From a virus, in the IMG/VR virus record IMGVR_UViG_3300030116_005215, positions 1 through 20,463 of that record: 20,463 nucleotides of DNA; one strand, 5' to 3'. Every line of letters starts with the position of its first letter. Within the stretch, counting starts at the first letter, position 1. The position numbers and the translations under genes were made by a program. Below, in pieces: positions 1 to 8,207 of this stretch. Under the pieces are notes generated by a model. It saw only the letters and a list, made by a program, of their open reading frames with translations. It made no database searches and was not told where the DNA came from.

Positions 1-738
1 GAATATACCGCTGAAGAAATTGGCAAAATAGCTAATAACGGGTTAATGATTCAAAATGAAGTTTCATCTTTTTTACAAAACCAAGATTTTGTAGGACTAG
101 CTGAGTATTTTGACAAAAAAAATGGAACCGATTTTGGTATTACTCTTACACGCACCGAAGGAGGAGGCGTTAAAATTGTAGAAGTAGCAGAAGGCGAGGT
201 TGTAGCTACATTAGTTGACGCCCCAGATGTGGCTACAGCTCTGCAAGACGTACAAGCGCTTACTACATTTGGAAATGCTGGAGGATATGCTGAGTTATTA
301 TTTAGTAGAGAGAAAGGTCAAGCTGAACTTAATAAAGTAATTGCGTCAACTGAAAATCTTGAAGCAGGTACAACATATCAAAATATACTTAACGATACTG
401 CTAAATACACAGAAATACTTAAACAAGAAAATACAAAAGTAAGAACTAGTTTAGCAAATGCCCAAATTGAAAAATTAAAACAAGAAGTAGCGCAAGAAGC
501 TGGTTTAACTTGGAATGATAAAGTTGCTCAAAGAGCGTATAATTCATGGGTAACTGGCGATACTTACGCAGTAATTGCAGAGTCTTTATCAGAAGAACCT
601 CAAAAATTATTAGAATATACAAACAGAGTAAAACAAGGTCTTGGTTTAATATCTGCTCCTCCTACTGGAGTATCAAACGAAGAGTGGTTAAGCATGACTG
701 ATGTACAAAGAGCAGAATTTATTAGGTTGGGTAACTAA
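1..738 (+). CDS. Unidentified phage protein, 3' part only (probable structural or ejection gene)
   Basis: The frame is open from the first base of the window, so the gene begins upstream. An ATG at 46 is in frame, but it has no Shine-Dalgarno site and 15 sense codons precede it, so it is probably an internal methionine. The visible 245 residues are hydrophilic and mostly helix-forming, with a likely coiled coil rich in Glu, Lys and Gln near residues 115-165. There is no signal peptide or membrane segment. I do not recognise the family. The stop overlaps the start of the giant virion protein by one base (TAATG), so the two are probably translationally coupled and made together. That neighbour suggests an internal virion or ejection protein, by context only. 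Confidence 0.8.
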   Translation, partial: EYTAEEIGKIANNGLMIQNEVSSFLQNQDFVGLAEYFDKKNGTDFGITLTRTEGGGVKIVEVAEGEVVATLVDAPDVATALQDVQALTTFGNAGGYAELLFSREKGQAELNKVIASTENLEAGTTYQNILNDTAKYTEILKQENTKVRTSLANAQIEKLKQEVAQEAGLTWNDKVAQRAYNSWVTGDTYAVIAESLSEEPQKLLEYTNRVKQGLGLISAPPTGVSNEEWLSMTDVQRAEFIRLGN

Positions 739-3700
739 TGAACCAAGCACAGCGTGAGTATTTAAATAGTGTTTTAAACAGAAATAATGATCCTTCTATT
801 TATGATGAAGAAGATGATCTTGGGCAAAGCAGTTTAAATGAAGCTCAAAAACAATTGCTTATTAGATTGCGTGAACAACGTAACAAACAAAGTAATGTAA
901 GTACAGAAGCTCCCACAGGATTTTTAGATACAACATATAAAACTGTTCGTCGAGGTTTATCAAATATAGCAAACCTTGCGAATGTTTCTAGGGCAGAAGA
1001 TTTTGTTGAATTATCAACTGCGGCAAAAGCAGTAGAAAAAGAAGACGCTAGGTTAGAAGCTGCAGGAGAAGAAAGACCTTGGTGGTATAAAATGCTAACT
1101 TGGCAATACGCAGACAGAGAGACACCTGAAGAATTAGATGCGCTGGCTGCTAAATACGCTCAAAAAGCATATGATCGAGCTGTTTATACTGAACAAAATT
1201 TTCCTATGACAGAAGCTGGAAAAAAACAACTTCAGGAAATTGTTGAAGCAGATACATGGTTTGGGCAAGATGGCGCTATTATGAAAGCATTATCTGATCC
1301 GTTAGCCACTACTTCTGCTATGCTTCAAGTTGCAGGTGAGCAGATACCTACACTTGCCGCAGTAATGTTAACTGCAAAGAAAAATCCTAAAACAGCAATG
1401 GGTATAATGGGAGGTTCTTCATATCTTCAAGAACGATATGGTCAACTTTTAGGGGAAGCACAAAAAGCAGGTTATGATTTAAGCGATCCTAATCAAGCTC
1501 TTGAAGCTGTAAAAGATACAAAATTTATGGCAGATCAAGCTGATAAAGGATTTACGCGTGGTTCAATTATTGCTGCTACGGATCTTGCTTTTCTTGGGTT
1601 AGCGTCAAGAGCTAATTTTAATTTGGCAGGAATTGGTACTCAAACAGGTGTTCAAGCTATTGGTGGTGGTACTGGTGAGGCTTTAGCACAAGTAGCAACA
1701 GGTGAAGAACTTAGACCAGGTGAAATATTAGTTGAAGGTCTTGCAGAAGGTGCGATGGCTCCCATTGATGTTGCGGCTTTTGGGGCTAGAAAAATAACAG
1801 AAAAAGGGCCTGGTAATTCAGAAACACAAATTAGTGAAGTTTCAACTAATTTACAACAAGAATTAGCTAACGAAGAAGCTCAATTGCAAGCCGCACAAGC
1901 TGCTGAAAATAAAGATACAGAAATTATACAGCAAGAAACAGATATTGATACAGGAATAAAACGTTTAGAAGCTGCAAAGTCATTTATTCCACGAGATCAA
2001 TTTTTAAAAGAAAGAGAAGCTAATCGTAAAACTGATGCTTTAAATCCTCAAACGGAAATTGGGCAAGCATATCAAAATTATAAACTTACAAAAGGGGTTT
2101 ATCCTGCAAACCAAAAAGAAGAAAACAGTGAACTAACAAAATTTATGAAAGATTTTGTACCAAAAGATGATAGAGATGCAGGTATACAAGAATATAATGC
2201 AGCGCTTGATGCACACGCTCAAGCTGTTATTGATGGCACTGTTATTCCAGTTGATAACGATGCTCCTAAACCTAAGAAGACTAAGACAACAACTAAAACA
2301 ACACCAACAACAACTGAAACATCTGTTGTTGAAACAACAGAAGTAAAACCTCCTAAACCCGAAGGAAAAGTTGTAGCTGCTCAACGTGCGTACGCGGAAG
2401 AAAAACTTGGAAAAGATTGGGAAACAGTTGGAGGACTATCTCAGGCATTTGAAAATAGAACTGGTTTTTACAAAAAAGATAAAAACGGTAGAACTGCATT
2501 CCAAAATAAAGTCGACGCTGAAGTTATGGCCAAGAACGAAGCAACGACGACACCTGAAACAACTGTAGATGAAACTACGGATCAATCTGTTAACGCGTTG
2601 ACAGTTAAAGAAGTTCCTAAAGTAAAAGGTTTAAGTAACGATCAGAAAAAAATATATGACGTTCTTGTCGATCATTTTGTTGGAGAAAATAAATCTAATA
2701 TAGATGATGTTTGGGCGGGAGGAAAATTTCAAACAACAAAAATTGCAGAACTAGCAGGCGTTAAGAGCAAACAAGCTGTTAGTACTTCGATTAATAGATT
2801 CAAAACAAAAATATTAGAACAGCAAGGCGTTATTCCTAAAAACGCTACTAAAGCCGAAAAAGATGCAGGAATTGCTAAGATTGCTAATGGTCTTGCTGAA
2901 ATGGCTAAAGCGCAACGTGCGGCAACTATAGAAGCAAGTAGACAAACTGATGAATTAGCTGATACAGAAAATGTCGTTGACCAACGACCGGATGCAGATG
3001 AAGTTACCGACGACGATATTGCTGATAATTCTATTTTTCAACAACAAGGAATGGGTACTGTAGCTTCTGTAGGTCAAGGTAATTACACAGGAGTAAGTAA
3101 AGAAGATAGAGCTTGGACAAAAGCAAAAGCTGAAGAAAAAGATGAATACGCAGATGTACGTCAAGAGCGTGCTGATATTGAACGTCGCGCTGCTCAAACT
3201 AGAATGATTCAAGAATATGGACAAGAAGCTATAACAGAATGGAGAAATACTAAATCAGACGGAGCAGTTGATGTTAAAAATTTAAGTAGAAATGATTTAC
3301 TTGAATGGATTTCAATTGTTGAAGAAAATCGTGTAGGAGATATTTCTGACGCTCAAATGCAACAAGAACAAAGGGAGATAGAAAGAAGATATGACGCAGA
3401 CACCACCCAAAATAACACAGAAGGAAAGACTGCCAGGGCTGTTAAAAGCTCAAGCGGCAGGAATCAAACTGAACAGGTCGGAACTCAGGATAATACAGAG
3501 ACACAGTCCCAAGAAGGAGACCCAGACAGTTTCACCGCAGTCAACGAACAAGCAAGACCAACAGTAGAAACAAAACAAAAACGAAAAGTAAAACGATCAG
3601 CTAAAGATGCTCCAAAAGGCAAGACAACTGTTGAAAATATTAACAATACTATTGAACAAATGTTTGGTCGAGGTGAAGCTTTTGTTGAAGACGATACAGG

Positions 3701-6700
3701 TGAAACGCGGGGGTACACAAAAAGCTCAAGTATTGGACGACTTTCATCACAATCAATATTATCTTTTCCAGTTTACCCTGATAGTCCATATAGTGTATTT
3801 AAAGTACATCAAAATGCTAGAACCGCTTACAAACAAATTAATCGCGGGTTAAAAAAATCAGAAGAATTTGTTTCTTTAAAAGAATTGGAAACAGCACAAG
3901 GTGTTATTGATCCTGATGGAGTTACTACTCATCTTATAGCTGATAATATAGATGTCGGTACTGAACAAGGAGTTATATTACACGAAGTTGGAGTTCATTT
4001 AGGATTAGAAAAACTGCTTGCTCCGAATCAAGTATCTAAATTAGCTAGCGCAGTAAATGAATGGAGAGATAGTCCTGAAAATTCTATAGAACGAAAAATA
4101 CATGACAGTACAATGGCGCGTATAGTGTTTGCTAGGGCAACTGGTATGCACGAAAGTGACATAGATGTTGAAACTATTGCTTATGCTGTAGAAGAAGCTG
4201 TAAATATGGGTGTTGAACCCGATGCTAAATCTAAAAATCTTGCTCAAAAATGGCTTAGTGATATTCAGGCTTTTTTCTCTGATTTAGTTTCTCGTTTTAC
4301 TAACAAAACTAAACAGATAACCCCTGCTGAATTAGTATCATTATCACATGGAGCCGCCGCAGGCGTTTACCATCAAGCTTATACAGAGTTAGGCGCAACA
4401 TCTAAAGATAATACTATAGTTGCTGACTATTATGCAGGATCGGACAGAGGCGTTTTTATGGAAGAAGACGCAAACGTAACAAGAGGTACTGGTCGTGGGG
4501 GAGAAGTTTTTTCTTGGGGTAAAAATTCAAGAATCGGTGAGTATACAGATATAAGAACTATAGCTGGTTTTGAAATACAAGAAAATATGGATGGAACATT
4601 TGTTGAGGGATCTCCTATGGAAGTTCAGATGGATGTTTATTCTGGTAACATGCAAGAACCTTTATTAACATTTGAAGCTTTTGAAATCCCTGAATCTAGG
4701 CAAGATACTGAAACAGATCCTTTTATTCCAAATTTGTTTGCGTTGACTATTGATGCAGGAGGAATGGGCAAAAAGATTAAATCTATAGGTGCAGGTTTTG
4801 GGCAATACAAACGCTTAGAAGGAGTAAATCAACGCGATGTTATGAGGCTACTTGCAGAGTTTCGTCGTAGAATAACCCGTCATAGACATGGTTTAGTTCC
4901 TAATGTTGTATTTGATCGTGTTACTGGAGCAGCCGCAGAACGTACTACTACTGGTAGACAGGGCGGTGTAAATTACAAAACTCTTGCTAAAAAATTCTCT
5001 ATGAAACGACAAGATTCAGGAGTATCTATACAACGAGCTAAAGGTAGAACATGGGTAAAAAGTAATTTAGGAGATGATGCTGCTCAATTTTATGATGGTT
5101 TAGCAGGGTTAGTAACAACACCTAAAGAGTATTTAAAATTTTTATATGATTTTGTACATGACGCATCTGTTAAAATGCCATCAGCAAAAACTGTGTATAA
5201 CGCGTTAAAGAGTCAAGAAGCTATTAAAAATTCTTTAGATCAAGAAACAGAAGCTATAGCTGTACGTGCTCAGAAATTAAAACCAGAACGATATGCTCTT
5301 TTAAATGATTTTTTAGGCAAGTCTACTTTCTTTCAAAAGTGGGGGTATGATCCAAAAGAATATAATCCTGATGTTTTTGAAGGGCAAGAAGACGTTAAAA
5401 TTGATCCTATTATGAAGATTGCGTTTAATCGTTTTAATAATGCTGAAAAACAAATTATTGCAGATATTTTTGCTCATGGTGCAAGACGACTAAAAGAAAA
5501 AAGAGATTTTGTAAAAGAACTTGGGATTGTAGGAAATTTCTTTAGTGCGTCATCTGTTAAAGGCCCTTACGCACCGTTGAAACGTTTTGGTAGATATGTT
5601 GCTGTTCTTAAGTCTGATCAGCTTTTAAACGCAGAAAAAGCTTTAGATGCCAACCAAACAACAGAAAATAGAAAAACTCTTGAAAAATTAAAGTCTGATG
5701 CAAAACATTATGTAGTTCAATTCTTTGATACTAGAGGAGCTGCAAATAGATTTGCTGAAAGTAATGGCTCTAAATATGCACGAACAGAAGCATTTAAAAG
5801 AGATTCTAGGTTTGATAATGATAGAGCACCTTCTACTGCTATGCTTGAAAGTTTATTAGGTAAATTAAAAGCAGATGAAAAATCAAATTTAGATGATTCA
5901 ACTAAAGAAGCATTTAGGACTATGATTCGCGAGCATTATTTTGAATCAATGGATGCACGTGATGCTAGAACATCTGGCGCAAGACGATTAAATAGAGCGG
6001 GTTATGATAAAGATATGGTTCGTTCTTTTGTATTTCAGGCGCGAGCAGAAGCAAATTTAATTGCTACAATGAAAACTGCGGGCGAAATAAATGAAGCGCT
6101 TGCGACAGCTAAAAAAGAAGCTGCTGAAGATCGCGGTAATTTACAGGAAACATATAATTTATTATCAGAACATTATACGCAAATGATGCGTCGAGACGAC
6201 GGTATTTTTAACGCAATTCAAGATCGTATTGCTGCGTTTAATACTGTTTCTATGTTAACTACAAATTATGCTTACCATGTACAAAACGCTACACAGGTAT
6301 TAATTGGCATTAATAAATTAGTTGGTGATTTTGGGGGCTATCCTAGAGCTTGGTATGAAATGTTTAAAGCATATCGTATTGCTCATAAAGCAATTAAAGG
6401 GGGATTTTTTAAACAAATAGCAACTGTTGGTACGATGGGTGTAATTGATACCAATAATAATGTTGAAATTGATAATACTGATGGTGTTATGCCAAAAGAA
6501 TACCAACCTCTTGTTAGAGAGTTAGAATTACATCAGCTTGCAGATGTTGGTATTCAAGAAGATTTAGCTCAGTTAAATCGTTTTGATACAGGTTTTGGAT
6601 TATTAAATAAAGCAACAGATAAAGTATCAGGTATAACTCACAGATTATATCAAGTTGCTCGTTATGTTGAAGCTCATAACCGATTATCAACAGCTATAGC

Positions 6701-7838
6701 AGCTTTTGAAATGGCTAAGAAAAATAAAAGTAGGCTAAAAGCATTGCGTATAGATAATCCTTTGGATTACGCTATTACAGCTGTACAGCACACACAAGGT
6801 GCATTTAACGGTTTAGATGCTCCATTAGCTATCAAAAAGCTTCCTAAATTAACAACACAATACCGTAAGTATCAAATTATGATGGCATGGAATTACGGAC
6901 GTGCTATGAAACAAGCTTTTGCAGGGGAAACTCCAGAAATTAAAATGATAGGTTGGAGAACTTTGGGAGCAACATTATCCCATGCTGCAATTACAACAGG
7001 TATCAAAGGTTTGCCTTTACTAACTCCATTTGCAGGACTTGTAATGTTATGGGGGGCAGATGATGATGAAGAATTTGCAGAAAAAGCAAAAGCTAATAAT
7101 GGTTATGCAAATTATGTAGAACAAACTATACGTGAAAATATAGATGATAAAGATTTAGCTAATTTGTTAACGCGTGGGCTACCTGCATATTTGGGTTTGG
7201 ATTTTTCTGGTAAAATTGGGCATCAAAATATTTTTGCATTTCAACCATATAGTGATCTTGAGTTTACTAGAGATGGAATAGCTAGTTATTTATTTGATGT
7301 TTTTGCAGGCCCAAGTGCTAGCACAGTTCGTAATTTTGGTGCAGGAGTTGAAGCTATAAGTAAAGGGCAAGAACTTAAAGGATTTGGGTTAATGATACCT
7401 AAAGGTGCTCGCCATTATATAGATTCTTTTATATACGCATCTGATGGATTTAAAGCTAGTAACAATGATGTAATTATTGATCCTCGTAATATATCTTTAT
7501 CTGAGTTAATAATGACTGCAACAGGTATGCCTCCTACAGAATTGCAAAACCTTAAATTTACACGTGGGCAGCAATTTAAAATGCTTGAGTATTTTACAGA
7601 AAGTTCATCTCGACTTAAACGAGAATATATAGAAGCTCATAAAGAACGTGATAAAAACAAAAAGAGTGAACTCCGAAAAGAATGGCGGGATCTTCAAAAA
7701 GCAAAAGATCGTGTTCGACCATTCTTTAATGATTCCAAAAATATTTTAACAAAGAGTTCTGTTATGGAGTTGTTAAAATCCACACGTGCACAAAAGAAAC
7801 GAGAATCTAAATTACAAAAAAGACTAGGTACAAATTAA
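738..7838 (+). CDS. Giant PLxRFG-domain polyvalent virion protein with zincin motif (2366 aa)
   Basis: This is a large phage protein of the polyvalent type, probably packaged in the virion and injected with the DNA. The N-terminal part (about 190-350) alternates Gly/Ala-rich and hydrophobic stretches, as in ejection proteins that touch membranes. A coiled-coil-like stretch follows (about 355-410), then a Thr-rich linker (about 510-545), an HTH-like segment (about 635-700) and a disordered linker (about 885-955). HEVGVH at 1082-1087 is a HExxH zinc metallopeptidase motif; a downstream ETIAYAVE (from E1145) could give the third ligand, as in gluzincins. PLKRFG at 1613-1618 is the signature of the PLxRFG family. 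The C-terminal third is long and helical, with a hydrophobic stretch near 2085-2115 and a basic tail. The family links are from established knowledge; virion location and protease activity are inferred. The start overlaps the previous stop by one base. Confidence 0.85.
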   Translation: MNQAQREYLNSVLNRNNDPSIYDEEDDLGQSSLNEAQKQLLIRLREQRNKQSNVSTEAPTGFLDTTYKTVRRGLSNIANLANVSRAEDFVELSTAAKAVEKEDARLEAAGEERPWWYKMLTWQYADRETPEELDALAAKYAQKAYDRAVYTEQNFPMTEAGKKQLQEIVEADTWFGQDGAIMKALSDPLATTSAMLQVAGEQIPTLAAVMLTAKKNPKTAMGIMGGSSYLQERYGQLLGEAQKAGYDLSDPNQALEAVKDTKFMADQADKGFTRGSIIAATDLAFLGLASRANFNLAGIGTQTGVQAIGGGTGEALAQVATGEELRPGEILVEGLAEGAMAPIDVAAFGARKITEKGPGNSETQISEVSTNLQQELANEEAQLQAAQAAENKDTEIIQQETDIDTGIKRLEAAKSFIPRDQFLKEREANRKTDALNPQTEIGQAYQNYKLTKGVYPANQKEENSELTKFMKDFVPKDDRDAGIQEYNAALDAHAQAVIDGTVIPVDNDAPKPKKTKTTTKTTPTTTETSVVETTEVKPPKPEGKVVAAQRAYAEEKLGKDWETVGGLSQAFENRTGFYKKDKNGRTAFQNKVDAEVMAKNEATTTPETTVDETTDQSVNALTVKEVPKVKGLSNDQKKIYDVLVDHFVGENKSNIDDVWAGGKFQTTKIAELAGVKSKQAVSTSINRFKTKILEQQGVIPKNATKAEKDAGIAKIANGLAEMAKAQRAATIEASRQTDELADTENVVDQRPDADEVTDDDIADNSIFQQQGMGTVASVGQGNYTGVSKEDRAWTKAKAEEKDEYADVRQERADIERRAAQTRMIQEYGQEAITEWRNTKSDGAVDVKNLSRNDLLEWISIVEENRVGDISDAQMQQEQREIERRYDADTTQNNTEGKTARAVKSSSGRNQTEQVGTQDNTETQSQEGDPDSFTAVNEQARPTVETKQKRKVKRSAKDAPKGKTTVENINNTIEQMFGRGEAFVEDDTGETRGYTKSSSIGRLSSQSILSFPVYPDSPYSVFKVHQNARTAYKQINRGLKKSEEFVSLKELETAQGVIDPDGVTTHLIADNIDVGTEQGVILHEVGVHLGLEKLLAPNQVSKLASAVNEWRDSPENSIERKIHDSTMARIVFARATGMHESDIDVETIAYAVEEAVNMGVEPDAKSKNLAQKWLSDIQAFFSDLVSRFTNKTKQITPAELVSLSHGAAAGVYHQAYTELGATSKDNTIVADYYAGSDRGVFMEEDANVTRGTGRGGEVFSWGKNSRIGEYTDIRTIAGFEIQENMDGTFVEGSPMEVQMDVYSGNMQEPLLTFEAFEIPESRQDTETDPFIPNLFALTIDAGGMGKKIKSIGAGFGQYKRLEGVNQRDVMRLLAEFRRRITRHRHGLVPNVVFDRVTGAAAERTTTGRQGGVNYKTLAKKFSMKRQDSGVSIQRAKGRTWVKSNLGDDAAQFYDGLAGLVTTPKEYLKFLYDFVHDASVKMPSAKTVYNALKSQEAIKNSLDQETEAIAVRAQKLKPERYALLNDFLGKSTFFQKWGYDPKEYNPDVFEGQEDVKIDPIMKIAFNRFNNAEKQIIADIFAHGARRLKEKRDFVKELGIVGNFFSASSVKGPYAPLKRFGRYVAVLKSDQLLNAEKALDANQTTENRKTLEKLKSDAKHYVVQFFDTRGAANRFAESNGSKYARTEAFKRDSRFDNDRAPSTAMLESLLGKLKADEKSNLDDSTKEAFRTMIREHYFESMDARDARTSGARRLNRAGYDKDMVRSFVFQARAEANLIATMKTAGEINEALATAKKEAAEDRGNLQETYNLLSEHYTQMMRRDDGIFNAIQDRIAAFNTVSMLTTNYAYHVQNATQVLIGINKLVGDFGGYPRAWYEMFKAYRIAHKAIKGGFFKQIATVGTMGVIDTNNNVEIDNTDGVMPKEYQPLVRELELHQLADVGIQEDLAQLNRFDTGFGLLNKATDKVSGITHRLYQVARYVEAHNRLSTAIAAFEMAKKNKSRLKALRIDNPLDYAITAVQHTQGAFNGLDAPLAIKKLPKLTTQYRKYQIMMAWNYGRAMKQAFAGETPEIKMIGWRTLGATLSHAAITTGIKGLPLLTPFAGLVMLWGADDDEEFAEKAKANNGYANYVEQTIRENIDDKDLANLLTRGLPAYLGLDFSGKIGHQNIFAFQPYSDLEFTRDGIASYLFDVFAGPSASTVRNFGAGVEAISKGQELKGFGLMIPKGARHYIDSFIYASDGFKASNNDVIIDPRNISLSELIMTATGMPPTELQNLKFTRGQQFKMLEYFTESSSRLKREYIEAHKERDKNKKSELRKEWRDLQKAKDRVRPFFNDSKNILTKSSVMELLKSTRAQKKRESKLQKRLGTN

Positions 7839-8042
7839 TTGGAAATACATTTCAACAGTTTTGCTAAAGAAAAGAAACTTCGTAAACCTATAACTTGTTG
7901 TATATGTAGTAGAAAAATAAATAACTATATGGATAGTCACAATCCTGAACCGTTATCTACGTTGCCTGGCAGAATTTGCAACGTCTGTAACGAAGAAGCA
8001 GTAGCACTTAGATTAAAGAGAATGCGTGAAAGCGGAATGTAA
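7839..8042 (+). CDS. Small Cys4 (zinc-ribbon-like) phage protein, TTG start
   Basis: A 67-residue protein with TCCIC near residue 20 and CNVC near residue 48. The two CxxC pairs flank an NPEPL segment, and the protein ends in ALRLKRMRE. This arrangement is widespread among small unnamed phage proteins and probably binds one zinc ion. No function is known to me. The only usable start before the first Cys pair is TTG at 7839, directly after and in frame with the stop of the giant virion protein. A weak AGGT lies 9 bases upstream of it. Reinitiation after the upstream stop, or low-level read-through of TAA, are both possible. A strong terminator follows about 60 bases downstream, so this is the last gene of the + strand operon. 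Confidence 0.7.
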   Translation: MEIHFNSFAKEKKLRKPITCCICSRKINNYMDSHNPEPLSTLPGRICNVCNEEAVALRLKRMRESGM

Positions 8043-8056
8043 TAGGTTACCTCCAT

Positions 8057-8095
8057 GTCGACACATTAAAATGCTCAATTGCCTGCAGTGTCGAC
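8057..8095. repeat. Inverted repeat GTCGACAC / GTGTCGAC
   Basis: Perfect 8-bp arms lie at 8057-8064 and 8088-8095, separated by 23 bases. It sits between the last + strand stop codon and the + strand terminator. The loop is long for an RNA hairpin, so it could be a protein-binding site or a structured 3' end. No T-tract follows on either strand. Confidence 0.6.
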
Positions 8096-8100
8096 CAACT

Positions 8101-8143
8101 GCCCCCGATCGTCCCTCCCCGAATCGGGGGCTTTTTTATTTTT
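8101..8143 (+). terminator. Rho-independent terminator of the structural operon
   Basis: A 9-bp perfect stem, GCCCCCGAT (8101-8109) with ATCGGGGGC (8123-8131), has a 13-base loop. It is followed at once by a T-tract of six Ts, then ATT and more Ts. The orientation fits termination of + strand transcription after the Cys4 gene. On the - strand the base of the stem is not followed by a T-tract, so it is not a good bidirectional terminator. Confidence 0.9.
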
Positions 8144-8171
8144 CACGTTGGCAGTAAACACCACCAACGTG
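8144..8171. repeat. Inverted repeat CACGTTGG / CCAACGTG
   Basis: Perfect 8-bp arms at 8144-8151 and 8164-8171 enclose a 12-base loop. It lies directly after the + terminator T-tract and before the stop of the convergent primase-helicase gene. On the - strand the hairpin is followed by an A-rich tract, not a T-tract, so it is not a canonical terminator there. It may stabilise a 3' end or bind protein. Confidence 0.6.
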
Positions 8172-8204
8172 TCGCTCAGTTGATGGAGGACAACATTTGA
8201 GCGA
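8172..8204. repeat. Hairpin with GGAGG in the apical loop
   Basis: TCGCTCA (8172-8178) pairs with TGAGCGA (8198-8204). Inside it GTTG (8179-8182) pairs with CAAC (8191-8194), leaving a 3-base ATT bulge and an 8-base loop, ATGGAGGA. It ends four bases before the stop of the - strand primase-helicase gene, so it would sit in the 3' end of that transcript. No T-tract follows. The role is unknown. Confidence 0.55.
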
Positions 8205-8207
8205 AAC

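Noticed and set aside
46-48. ATG at 46 as the start of the first gene
   Set aside because: The frame is open to base 1 and no ribosome site precedes this ATG, so the gene most likely begins upstream of the window.
2133-2384. - strand frame rich in Cys, Phe and Ser opposite the giant gene
   Set aside because: Its composition is the complement of a Lys/Thr-rich linker; it is a shadow frame.
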